Positions 21,817 to 32,806 of a stretch of DNA of 64,000 nt are shown here, in pieces. The first letter of the stretch is position 1; each line of letters begins with the position of its first letter. The notes under the pieces were generated by a model. That model did not search any database, was not told the DNA's origin, and saw nothing but the letters and a program-made list of their open reading frames with translations. The stretch comes from Schoenoplectus triqueter (Eukaryota; Streptophyta; Magnoliopsida; Poales; Cyperaceae), in assembly GCA_964058805.1 (NCBI GenBank), contig CAXKVV010000167.1:1-64000 (forward strand), written 5' to 3'. Made by a program: the position numbers and the translations under genes.

Positions 21817-23840
21817 ACGGCTTGAAAAGATGCGGATGGTGGAGGAAAAAAAGGATTGCCGAGGGGCCCACATGGTGTACTGGGGAGAGGGACATGCCAT
21901 GGGCCATGGCCAACGACGTGGATCTATATTAATTATTTATGTAAATACACGCATCTGTATAAAATTCTGGCCAATAAATAAAAGATTTTCCATCTTGCAA
22001 CAAGGAAGTGCCCGATCTCGGAGGGATGTTATATATATCTTATATGTTCATCTGGATGAAATTAAATCACATACATGGTCACTGGTCAGGCATTGAAATC
22101 GACTCTACTGGACCCATTCCACGCCAAACATGTGGCACTAATTTATATGAACTTATATTACATACATGTTGACGTCATGCATCAAATTAAATCAAGTTCC
22201 ACATATCACAGATGCGAGAAATTCAAAATGAGATTCTCAATTAACAACGACGGGGTGACCTTTACAAATGACAATATATAAAAAAAGACATGGAATTTTG
22301 CAACTATAATTAACCTGTCTCCATCCCTGAGATTATTTTTTCAACGAGAGGCAACAACCATCTCATTTTTCGATTAAAAAGAAGAACATTTACAAAAAAA
22401 CGAAAATAAAAAATTTAAATCAGCTTTGGAACTTCAATAATTTTACCTAATTAATTGGCAACCACAAGAGAGAAACTTCTTCATGCCGTTTAAAAATTAA
22501 AATCAGCTTTGTAACTTCAATATTTTTACTTGCCAAATATATATGAAACATTGAATTGTGAAGAATAGGACAAAATAACTTAAAAATAATTTAAAAAATG
22601 AATGAATGAATGAATGAATGAATGAATGCTGGTTGTTGGATAATTAATAGAGATAATGATGCATTCCCATGGGACTAATTAAAGTCTTCGTCAAACTTTG
22701 AATTTTGATTCCAAATATCTCATATATTTTCCGATCGTTAATTAAGTTCGAGACGAAAAAAAATGTCATGCTCTCGTATTGTTTTTTCTGTGATATTTGA
22801 GATTGTTCTTCAATTTGGTAATAGGAATTATTTCAATCATTTCAATCATTTCAGAAGAAGAAGAAGAAAAAGAAAAATAATGACGTGTCGTGTTGAACTA
22901 AGAGTGCACAGTGTAGTACTAGTACAATGCCCCTACAATGAAATAGGTGATATCTATTTTGAAAATAACTTTCAACTAAGATTTTTCTTTGCAATTTTTC
23001 ATTGACACCCCTAGTAGGCTAGTATGGACCTAAAAAAGTGGAAAATGCACGATAGAAAGAGATGGCAAAAACATATTATTCTGAAAAAAAAAGACAGAAA
23101 AAAGATTGGCACGCTAAGCCTAATTAGAAGAAAGCAAAATAAGAAATAAAAATAAAATGAACAAATTGAGGAAGAAAATCCAATTAAAGAGGAATAATTC
23201 ATTAGGTTGCAGTTTGATTAGAATCGATGATAATGAATAAATATCAGACAATAATGACAATCAATAAATTTCAATTGGTCATTCCCTCTTACAACAAAAC
23301 GGACTATCCGAGACAGTATTTGCGGCCCAAATTAAAATAGTCGCAGGTCAACAACTATTTTTGGACTGAGATGGGCGAAACTAGAGACAAAACAATCGGA
23401 GCGACCATATCTGCTACCGGGATTTAGGGTTAATAAACTCTACTCTGGATAGTTGTTAATAAATTCTATCAAGTCTTAACACCTTCTACTCTTATGCTTC
23501 ATTATTTTGAGAAGTTTATCAGAATTTTTTTAGTTCAATTCGTGTCTCCATCATTCATTACATTTTTTTTTCTCTCTGGTAGATGAGTATGGGGATCATA
23601 ATATTGGTTTAACTTAGAGTTTTCTTAATTGAGGTTCAACTACATTACAGAACCAATTTAAGTTTAATTTAGGTTTTTCTTAATTGAAGTTTAACTATGA
23701 CTTGCTACTGGTCAGTACCAGTTAAAATGTAGAACCGGATAAGCCATCTGCTAAAGACTTTATGTTAACGAGCTGAAGGGAAGGATTGTTTTTTACTTCG
23801 TATCTCTCCTACAAGCCAATCATGCAGAGCATTATGGTCA
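21817..23840. other. Spacer without a gene
   Basis: AT-rich. An (AATG)n microsatellite of about eight units lies at 22597-22629. Near 23300-23440 a GGCCCAAATTAAAATAGTCGCAGG segment recalls CACTA-type subterminal sequence but has no clear end. No protein-like frame is supported. Confidence 0.5.
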
Positions 23841-23842
23841 TT

Positions 23843-25775
23843 TGATGAGGCAGTGGACCAGGCCTACGTTAGAGTTGACTGTATCATCCCAGACAATGCT
23901 GCCACTGCCTCCATTTCGATCAACCAGAGTCGTACATGTGGCACTGGTCTCTTCTCCCACTTCGGTCGTGCTTACTATGCTCTGAGCCACTTCTTAACCC
24001 CTTCTTGTAAGATTCTTTCGACTTTTCAATCCAGCTTCTCTAATTATACATCTCTTATAACTTTATAACTGATAACATGCAGGAGAATACATTATGAAAT
24101 AGCTAAGCAAGGTGCGGAGACAAATGTTCTCATAAACAAGATAGATAGGGCGAGATATATTTATGCATAATATATATTTTTTTTCTTCCTTGTATGATAC
24201 AAAATTGTAGTATGATTAATTAGTATATATTTTATTATTATATTTCAGGAGATTCATGCTTTGAAGGCACAACTTGAAGCAGCCAAGTATGACGCCATAA
24301 AGTACTGCATTGATTCTCTTGTTTTAAGGAGGACTAATGTCATTGCCAACTGTGTTAGGCAGCGGTGACCAGTCACTACATCCAACTGTATGCCCAATTT
24401 ATGGAGTCAGTAGTAACAAATTTGGGGTTATAGTTGGAGTAGTAACAATTTATGGATCGAAGCTTCTAACAGATTGAATTGGATTCATATTTTTTTTTTC
24501 TTCTAAAATCAGTTATTACCTCCTGCTGAGGTTTAAGTTGATGCTATTCATATCCATCACAATCCAATAAATATGAACTTTGCAATTTTATGTCAGTAGA
24601 AAGGGTTTATGTTGAATGTTTGACATATTTTTATTTTTAATCCAGAAGGTGAACACAATGGTGACAAGGCTCGTATAATTTCAATGCCTGATGCTAATCT
24701 CATGCTCGGCACACCAATACCAAGCTGACTTTTTAGAAGAATTTTTACTAGATGAGATGAAGGGTGTATAAATATAATATAGTGCTGCTATAATTAATGC
24801 CATCGTTGTGTTTTTATTTTAGTTTAAGGTTGCTTTTTCAATATTAAAACAATTTATGTTATATAAAGTGACAAGTATATTTTATTTACCTCTTAACTGA
24901 CTCATCTTGCATTTTATTTCAGGTGGTATTGCTTATCTTATGGTTCATCTGTTGTTTTAAGGTTAGTTTGCAATTTATATTCTGGAACCTTTTGAAGCCT
25001 TGCTATACATCTCAGATTGGCTCTCAATGGGCTACCGTTAACACTTATGGAGTGGGTACCATGGCTCAAAATCCCAAATTTTGAGATTCAAAATAGCTTT
25101 GCAATTCAATCGATCTGTGTATTTCAATCTTGTAGGAAATAAAAAATTAACATTTTTTGAATGTTAATTGAAACTTATCTGGGTTTGTTGGGAGATGGTG
25201 CTGGAGGTCATATCTTGAATGGGGCAATTGGGTTTGTTGGGAGCACCACCAATGCACTTTAAACCAAGATGTATGAAGAGAAGTTGAAGTTGCCTCTTTA
25301 GAGAGACTTCATGGATGAAGCCACCTTGAAGGTAGAATTTTTATTTGGTCTGTTTAAATTGTGATAATTTTTCATATTCTCTGCAGACCTTTAACAATCT
25401 TAAATGACTGTCAATTCCCTTCTTTCTTTGTTAAGGTACTAGATGATTATTATTTTTGCCTTTTATATAAATGAGGGACAATAACACATAGGGGAACTTG
25501 ATAGTTGAAAATGCCTGTTAGTTGGCAGTAATGGTTCTATATTAATATATTTTTGTTGTAAGATGTGATATTTGTCATATTATAAGATATAAGTGATTTT
25601 TTATGTTTTAGAAACACAGTTCTTTATTTTTTACTTCTCTTTTTGTCTTTTTGTCGTATTTACTTATTCGGTCAATTCAAACTCATCTTGCCCTATGATG
25701 TGGGCCCTATGATGGACCCGAACACTCCACTTCTGAAGCCGGCTACATCTGGACAACAATCATCTGGGTATCTTT
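23843..25775 (+). pseudogene. Degraded multi-exon gene of unknown family
   Basis: Several plus-strand blocks read like exons. Block a, 23843-24006, gives AVDQAYVRVDCIIPDNAATA and then FSHFGRAYYALSHFLTP, before a GTAAGA donor. Block b, 24083-24155, follows ATGCAG and gives RIHYEIAKQGAETNVLINKI. Block c, 24249-24368, follows TATTTCAG and gives EIHALKAQLEAAKYDAIKY, ending TGA. Blocks near 24643-24727 (NGDKARIISMPDANLMLGTP), 25197-25332 (GAGGHILNGAIGFVGSTTNA, then two stops) and 25690-25775 follow. Joining a to b puts a stop in frame, and the donor after block b is TATATT instead of GT. I do not recognise the family; a transposon origin is possible. Confidence 0.45.
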
Positions 25776-27130
25776 CAAAAATTCTATTTAAGAATTTATC
25801 TTTCTAAGGTTGCATACAGGGGCGGAGCTTTACGCATGGCACTAGTTTTACTCACCCTGATCCAAACCCAAAGCGGTAGCATGGTTGTCACTTATTTATT
25901 TCTTGAGCCTACCCTTGCCATAACTTATTGACGCTATTCTCTGATTCCCTTTAGAAATTTGATATTTAAAAAAATTATCATGGTTATTTTGGTGGTTGCT
26001 TGGGTATTTTGGCATGCAAACTTATTGTGTTCATCTCGAGTTGCTAGGGTAATTTGGCGTGCATAATTGTTGTGCTCATCTTATTGAATAGCTGGGGTGT
26101 GTTTCGTGTGTATATCCTTAACATCAATATTGTATATACAATGTATGAAATATTTCATTCCCTCCATTTATTTCCCTTTAAAAAAATATTATCCCCAAAA
26201 TAATAACATCCAATGATACCAAATATAATACAAATATCCATTCAGCACAAAGTTTATCTATTTAAAATAACATTCATCCATACTTGATATAGTTCATATT
26301 GTTCATATATTCCATTCAACTACAAAAGAGTGAGTACTTGAACACTTACAAAAAGATGGGGCAACTCAGGCTCCAGTTCCAACATATCATCAAATGACAT
26401 CTATCAAACAAAGAGAACCTGACCTAATTCTACACAACACCATCCATACTAATTGGTGTTCAAAAAATCAGAACTAAAAGTAAAAATTATGAAGTAAACT
26501 TCCCTAGTAAATTTTTCAACTGATACCAACCAAAATATATCATAATTCGTTTCTAACATGCAGTTCTTACCCGATAAGACTATTCAGCATGTTTGGATCC
26601 GAGTCAGTACTTGAGAACCTGTGATTGAGTCTTAGTTGGATGTTTGATGGATTGTGTTGCCTTACAGTTCCTTGCATGCTCACCTGTGGTGGCTCTTGAT
26701 TTGCCACTGATTCTCCACTGCCTTGTGCACACTCCAGTTGAGGTGCTTAAGCTGATGATTGAATCTATTTTGAAGTTTGACCATAATAAAATTTATCATT
26801 ATGGTTTGTTTGCTGATCATATGTATTAAAATTGTCTAATTGTTAGAACTTTCATATTAGTTAGATATCATATAACTTGGTGTTTTTGTCAAGGGCTAAA
26901 CTATGTTGTTGTCAGAGAAGATCGATTAGGAACCTAGTTGGATTAATTCTAGGGGATTTCCTATCATGGCATAATTACTTTGTAAATTCTAATTCTGATT
27001 GTGAACCGAATCTGAACATAATTTTCTGGTATCGGAACCAGTGTAAACCAGGTACTGATTCAAAAAAAAGGAGGAGAAAACCAATTACTCACATTGAATT
27101 AAGGAATTTGTACACCCACAAATGTAAATA
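25776..27130. other. Spacer with two weak open frames
   Basis: The frame at 26644-26829 (with FLACSPVVALDLPLILHCLV and KLMIESILKFDHNKIYHYGL) looks mildly protein-like but matches nothing I know. Another, 26877-27131, ends in a basic segment. Both lack context and may be chance or debris. The rest is AT-rich. Confidence 0.3.
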
Positions 27131-28116
27131 ACTGGGAGAAGAGGAAATTGTTGTGATTGTTGCGCTCACTCTCAAGACGGTCCCTTCTTGCACATTCCTC
27201 TGCAAATTGGCGTTCATTTTCTTACATCATTGCTGCAACTTCTTTAACCGAATAAACTCCTGTGTCACCACCAAACTCTTTGATGCATATTTTCCTTGCC
27301 ATGCATAGGCCTGTTGAACACCTCATGACCTTTAGCATCAGTTAGTTCTTCTGTTTCGTTATCAAACATGCACCATCTGTATCGTGCCTAGATTGAAATT
27401 TAAGTTACATAGTAAACTTTTGAATTTTGAAGATTTATTTATGTAAAACAAGGTAGAAAAGTGGCATATGTTATATTGCTCCTAATGTTAGGATGAAATA
27501 ATAATGAATATAACTTTTGTTATTCAAGTGCATGGACTAAACCCTGAACAGAAAGATATCGTGTAAACCCTTAACCTAAAGATATTGCACAAGTAACATT
27601 TATTTTCTATGAAACAAGGTACTAGAAGATTCATTTCATTTGATAATTAATTAATATTTAATATAAAACAAAAGTGCCAGAAATACTTGAAGGTCAAAAC
27701 CCTAAACTCAATGTTGAATAGTCTAAATCTAAACTAAATGCTTCAATAAAACTCAATGTTTCATGGTCTAAACCCTAGATTTATTATTGCATAATTAATG
27801 CAAGGTACCAAAAATTAGTCTTGAACAACTTCTTGGCAGCTCTATCCTAGCTTTTGTAGCTTCGCAGCGATGCTAGCATCGCACGAAGAGTTAACTTAGC
27901 AATTGTACCTACAATCATATTGCAATAAGGCTCATAGTCAAATTCAGTTGCTCCTACTGACCAAACCTCAGGCTTTTGGGCATGACCAATCTCGACATCT
28001 CAAATCTTGTTTGGACCTCTTACAGTAGGCTTCACTTATGCGACATCAACCTGTGCACCTTCAAGTTGTAGTTGACCACTTGTGCCCTGCAATTCTATAT
28101 CGAGTAGCTTGGGCCC
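27130..28116 (-). pseudogene. Degraded gene or transposon protein, minus strand
   Basis: Block 27847-28116 reads, on the minus strand, as a 90-codon frame with only two internal stops: it includes LLDIELQGTSGQLQLEGAQ, EVWSVGATEFDYEPYCNMIV and AKLTLRAMLASL, and ends TAG. Block 27135-27302 starts at ATG and gives MARKICIKEFGGDTGVYSV, then one stop, then ENERQFAEECARRDRLES. Between them lie AAACCCTA-type telo-box-like words (27537-27780). It lies downstream of the promoter-like region at 28813-28957 and may be its former coding part. Family unknown. Confidence 0.4.
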
Positions 28117-28812
28117 TCTTTGGTCCTTTGAAACTACCATTTGTCAAATTTTGCTAATAACAACTAGAGCACACTAGTGAAAAATCAAATAAAGTTTGGG
28201 ACACAAATAACATGTACTCAATAACATCTAACGTAAAAGCAATAATTAAGCTTACTGCATAGCTATTAATAGTGGACTCAAAATATCTTATTTTTCTGAA
28301 ATATGATGTCAGTTTTATTGTTGTTATATAATACTTTGCCAGTTCAGCTTAGCCAACAATAACAATTACATAATATTTTGGGGCACACTGTAGTTGCATG
28401 ATGCCAGAGCTGTTAAGACAAACCCACCAATTATCCTTTCTTTCACTGATGTTGCATATAATTAATCCCTAGCATTGTTAAAATTAATATATGCAAACGG
28501 ACAATACTGACATTTGACTATGTATGAATATTCTAACTAGAAGACTGAAAAAAATTTGGTTAGGAGCCACCTGGCAAAATCATTGTCTACCTCATGCACA
28601 TTCAATTGATTATACACTTAGAAAAATGCTTTAAAATTGACAATTAATAAAGAAAATTGAAATCTTTGTTATCTGACAAGTTATTGAGAGACATAAAACA
28701 ACCATTCATCCTATACAGAACCTACGACAAACAAAAATGAGACTAAAGCCCAAATCAAATAGAAAAAAAAGGTATAAGGAAGAATAGTAAGATTGGAATG
28801 TCCCGAATTTAC

Positions 28813-28957
28813 CTTCTTTGTATCGACGATGGTCCCTCTCTTGGTGCGAGAAGTATTGAAAGTTGGAGAATCGGAGAGTGAAGTTTCTGAAAGAGGGAGA
28901 AAGTGAAAATTGAAGAATCGAGGAGAGAGTGAAAACCCTAAGAATGAAATTTATAAA
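28813..28957 (-). promoter_or_regulatory. Orphan promoter with leader exon
   Basis: On the minus strand, TTTATAAA (28950-28957) is followed 9-17 bp later by TTAGGGTTTTC (a telo-box), then about 110 bp of CT-rich leader-like sequence without a clear ATG, then AAG followed by GTAAAT, a good splice donor at 28811-28812. This is the layout of a plant housekeeping-type promoter and 5' UTR exon. Its coding sequence is either decayed (27130-28116) or lost. The large repeat begins only 134 bp upstream. Confidence 0.45.
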
Positions 28958-29414
28958 GCGAAATCCCAATCTCATTTGGCGGACTTTACATGGGCCAAAA
29001 TTTTATCCAAAGTTTATCGAGAATGAAAACGATTCCAGTTCTATGCAATCTTATTTATATGTGAGTTAACTTTATTTATTTCCATTGTATTGTGCGAGCC
29101 TTTTTCGCGCGCTCCGCACCGCCGCTGGACGATGGGATGCGGAAGAAGGACACGGAGATCCCTCCCAAGCGTGCATCTGTTTAATGCCGGCTGATTCTCC
29201 GTTTAGAATGATTTGGATGCACATTTAGGGGGTTTTTAGTGATTGTGAGTTCTTGTAGATTCCGGTGGGCGCAAGCCCCCACCGTTAATTACCCTGGGCT
29301 ACTAACCTCGAGGCACCTCTGGATCTTTAAAAGGGAGAAGCAAATAGTATAGTTAAATGATGGTCAAGTGGTCGTCTGGATTCGCTGAAAAGGGTGATCC
29401 CATGAAAGACGAAC

Positions 29415-29915
29415 CTACTACAGATCGGTTCAGTCTTTACCGCCTCGAGAGTTAACCTTACTACAGATCAGATTAATCTCTTCAAAGGGGTTTGAGGTAA
29501 GTCTACTACAGAACGACTTAACCTCAGTAGATCTAGAAGATAAACCTACTACAGAACGGTTCAATCTTAACTAGTCAATAACCAATCACACAAAATACAA
29601 CTCGAAGCACTAAGCCGGCTGATCTTGAGGCTGGTGAATCAGGAGAAGGGTGGATTTGGCCCACGTGTTTCTTCTTGCTGATCTTCTAGATCATGAATTC
29701 CAAACACTAAGTCGATTCATAAACCTAGGAGTACAACTGCACACAAAGTCAAACCTAAAGCACTGAGCCAGTTTGACATTGAGGCGTGTGTTAATGAAGG
29801 AACCTACTACAGAACGGTTCACATTCACTGTTTTGTGGATGAATCTACTACAGAACGATTCAATCTCACAATCTCGGGAGATGAACCAGAAGACAAACTT
29901 ATCGACGGATGAGTT
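29415..29915 (+). repeat. 43-bp periodic CTACTACAG array, copy 2
   Basis: The motif CTACTACAGAACGGTTCA or a close variant starts at 29415, 29458, 29503, 29546, 29804 and 29845. Spacings are 43, 45, 43, 258 (six times 43) and 41 bp, and a worn seventh copy lies near 29890. The same set of motifs appears in the inverted copy at 1789-2240. This looks like an old 43-bp minisatellite whose CTACTACAG core has been kept. No coding frame. Confidence 0.88.
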
Positions 29916-30275
29916 CAGTCTTACTAGCTCAAATGGTCATGAATTACTTGTTCATGACACCGAGTCATTAAGATGTCACTTCTCTCGGACATCGTAATGT
30001 TCTTATCTCTTGGAGTCGACATATCTCTTCATGTTGATGTCGCAGCCTTGGTTATTCTTCAACGAGCGTCAAGATGTTCTTGTCCCGACTAATCGTTCTA
30101 AATGTTGCATTACTTGTGCAAAATCACTATGTTGCTCTACACCCCTTGTGTGAGCGTATTTATTCAACTCTAAAATGTAAAAAGATTATTACATTTTTTA
30201 TTGATTTTTATTATTAAGATAATACCTTTCATTATTATCTCTATTACAAAGGTGAATTTATTTTTTATTTTTAAA

Positions 30276-31260
30276 CTCTATTTATTTCTGTAGAAGATTA
30301 CTTACAAAAATAATAGGAAAATGGATTAGCTATTATATAGAATTTTATTTAGATTTTTGGGATTTTTATGATAGCTAAGGTAATAGAATTTTATTTTTAT
30401 TATTTATAAACTCTATTTATTTTTGTAGAAAATCACTTACAAAAATAATAGGAAATAAATTGGCTATGATTTTATTTGAACTTTTAGGATTTTTTATAAT
30501 AGCGAAAGTAATAGGATTTATATTATTATATTTTCATTATTTTGAAATTCTATTTATTTTGTAAAAATTATTTACAAAACAAAGATGAATTAGCTATATT
30601 ATTTTTATTTTTGATTTTTAGGATTTATAATAGCTAAAAGAATCATTATTATTATTCTATTCTATTTATGATAGTTTTCATTATATTTTTATTATTTCTA
30701 TTTATTATTTGTAGAAAAATATAATATTTTATTTTATTATCATTATTATTATTACTTGGATTTTAAAATTCTTATAATAGCTACAAAGAAAATGAAATTC
30801 ATTACATTCCTTATTACAATTATCATTTTTATTGTATTTTTATTTATCAAAATATTTTCAGTATATTTTATTAATATTTTTAAGCAGAAAATAATAATAA
30901 CATTTATTCCATTATTATTATATTTTTATTCAAATTTTAGAAAATAACCAAAGGGATACAATTTATTTTATTATATGATTTTATTATTATTATTTTTTAT
31001 TATTATTTTTTATTCTAGAATAAGATGTATTTATCATTTTTATTATTATGATTATTTATTTATATATATTTTATATTTTTACAGAAAAGATTAATATAAT
31101 ATTTATTTAATATTATTATTTATTCTCTTTTATAATTAAGAATAGAGTTTATCTTATTATTTCTTATTAAATATTATTATTGTCATTATTATTTTATGAA
31201 AATCACTTTAAAAATTATTAAAATATATCTAAGATTTTATTCGAATTTTTGGAATTTTTA
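30276..31260 (+). repeat. AT-rich tandem array of about 135 bp units
   Basis: Units begin CTCTATTTATTT-TGTAGAA followed by ATTACTTACAAAAATAATAGG, a GCTAT-ATAGAATTTTATTT segment and GGATTTTTATAATAGCTAA. They start at 30276, 30411 and 30548, with worn units after that. The array sits where copy 1 of the large repeat has its ATCGTT array. Confidence 0.7.
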
Positions 31261-31496
31261 TAATATATAAAATGACATGTCAAAGCTAAGTCAAATATAC
31301 AAATGCATGAAATGTCTTTTTGCTTTTAAAATGTTTTAATATGATAATATTTTTAAAACTGAAACATTATTATATAAAAAAATACTGTGAAAAACAAAGA
31401 AATTTTAGAAACAAATTTGAGTTAATTTTGAGTTTAGGAACATTTTCAAATGATTTATTTATTATTTATTTTTGGTTTTCTGTTATTAATTAATAG

Positions 31497-31754
31497 TTGG
31501 GCTTAATTGACTGGGCCGAGATTTGATTCCTTTATTCTACTGTGAATTGGGCCCAACGCACAGCTGGGCCGGCTCTAACTCTGTTAACTCCACCGTTTAA
31601 TGTGGGCCGTTGGATTGTACTGAGATTGGTGCAGATGTTTCAGTTAAGATGTTTAAATGCACTTGGGCAGCTAGATTCAATTGAGATGTGTGTTCAATAG
31701 ATTTAAGGCCCAGATCTTCTTCCTGTTTTAACTCCTTAAACTCTTGATAGATCG
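31497..31754 (+). repeat. 258-bp direct repeat, left copy
   Basis: It is identical to 32549-32806 except for A at 31669 against C at 32721, with no indels. It starts TTGGGCTTAATTGACTGGGC and ends TTGATAGATCG. It lacks TG...CA ends, so it is not a normal LTR. Its inner part also matches 800-870 in the inverted copy of the large repeat. Confidence 0.97.
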
Positions 31755-32548
31755 TGTGAAACCCGTAAAAAAAAAAAAAAAAAATCTCTCTTCTCCCACG
31801 TGACCTGCCCCCCCCCCCCCTTTTTCTCCTTTTTTCTTTCCTTTTTCCTTCCCTTACGCAGAATCCTTCTTTTTCTTTCTTCCTTCTCTGGCGACACAGA
31901 AATCCCCCCCTTTTCTTCCTTTTTCTCTTCCGCAAAGCCCTTGTTTTTCTTTTCCCCTGGAGACACAGCACCGAAGGGGGGGGGGATCTGCTCTTTTCTT
32001 TCTCTGGTGACTCGAGAAGCCCTCTCGCCTCACTTTCTCTCTCGCACGCCCCATCCCGTTAGCCCCCTCGCTGGTAAGCGGCAAGATTGATGCTGCCTCC
32101 GCCCTCTCTCCTGACACCCCTCTCTGGCCGGATCCGGTCCCACCGGTCTTGACGCAACCCCATGCGGAGCTTAATCGAGCCACCCCATTGCTGCCTTGAA
32201 TCAAAAATTTGGTAATATCTTCCTTTATTTTCTCCGGCCGTGTGGGCCGTGTGGCGAGGGCTGAGCCCCGTATCTCTGTGTCGTGCCTTGTTATCCTTGC
32301 TTGATTCATGGCTTGTACGCCTCTTTGTGTTAGCCCTGTAACCGGTTCTATTGTGTACCTTTACTTACCAGGGGCGGCCTTGGGCATTGTTCTTGTCGTT
32401 GTTCTGGTCGATTCTGGTTTGAGTGCTGTTCTTATCACTTGTGCTGTTTTGTGCCTTGATTTATCAGTATCGGTCTTGGACTTGGTGTGCGATGTTATTC
32501 CTTGGTTTGGGCGAAATTAGTTGTGTTGATATAACTAAATTCCTTGGT
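31755..32548. other. Segment between the two 258-bp repeats, with homopolymers
   Basis: It contains an 18-base A run (31767-31784), a 13-base C run (31808-31820), CT-rich leader-like DNA and a 10-base G run (31976-31985), then about 500 bp of mixed composition. TTCCTTGGTTTGGGC occurs twice (about 32499 and 32541) just before the right repeat. Long frames here come from low complexity. No gene is supported. Confidence 0.6.
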
Positions 32549-32806
32549 TTGGGCTTAATTGACTGGGCCGAGATTTGATTCCTTTATTCTACTGTGAATT
32601 GGGCCCAACGCACAGCTGGGCCGGCTCTAACTCTGTTAACTCCACCGTTTAATGTGGGCCGTTGGATTGTACTGAGATTGGTGCAGATGTTTCAGTTAAG
32701 ATGTTTAAATGCACTTGGGCCGCTAGATTCAATTGAGATGTGTGTTCAATAGATTTAAGGCCCAGATCTTCTTCCTGTTTTAACTCCTTAAACTCTTGAT
32801 AGATCG
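32549..32806 (+). repeat. 258-bp direct repeat, right copy
   Basis: Second copy, offset by exactly 1052 bp from the first, with one mismatch in 258 bp. The very low divergence indicates a recent duplication or gene conversion. Confidence 0.97.

Noticed and set aside
27537..27780. Interstitial telomere repeats
   Set aside because: Only scattered single AAACCCTA words, not tandem TTTAGGG units.
29415..29915. CTACTACAG array as a CRISPR-like array
   Set aside because: Eukaryotic context, motifs too degenerate, spacers not unique units of constant length and no cas genes.
31597..32309. Lys/Arg/Glu-rich minus-strand frames of 124-151 codons
   Set aside because: Generated by CT-rich and homopolymer DNA between the 258-bp repeats; no conserved content.
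31497..32806. 258-bp direct repeats as LTRs of a TRIM element
   Set aside because: No TG...CA ends, no target duplication, no primer-binding site after the left copy and no polypurine tract before the right.
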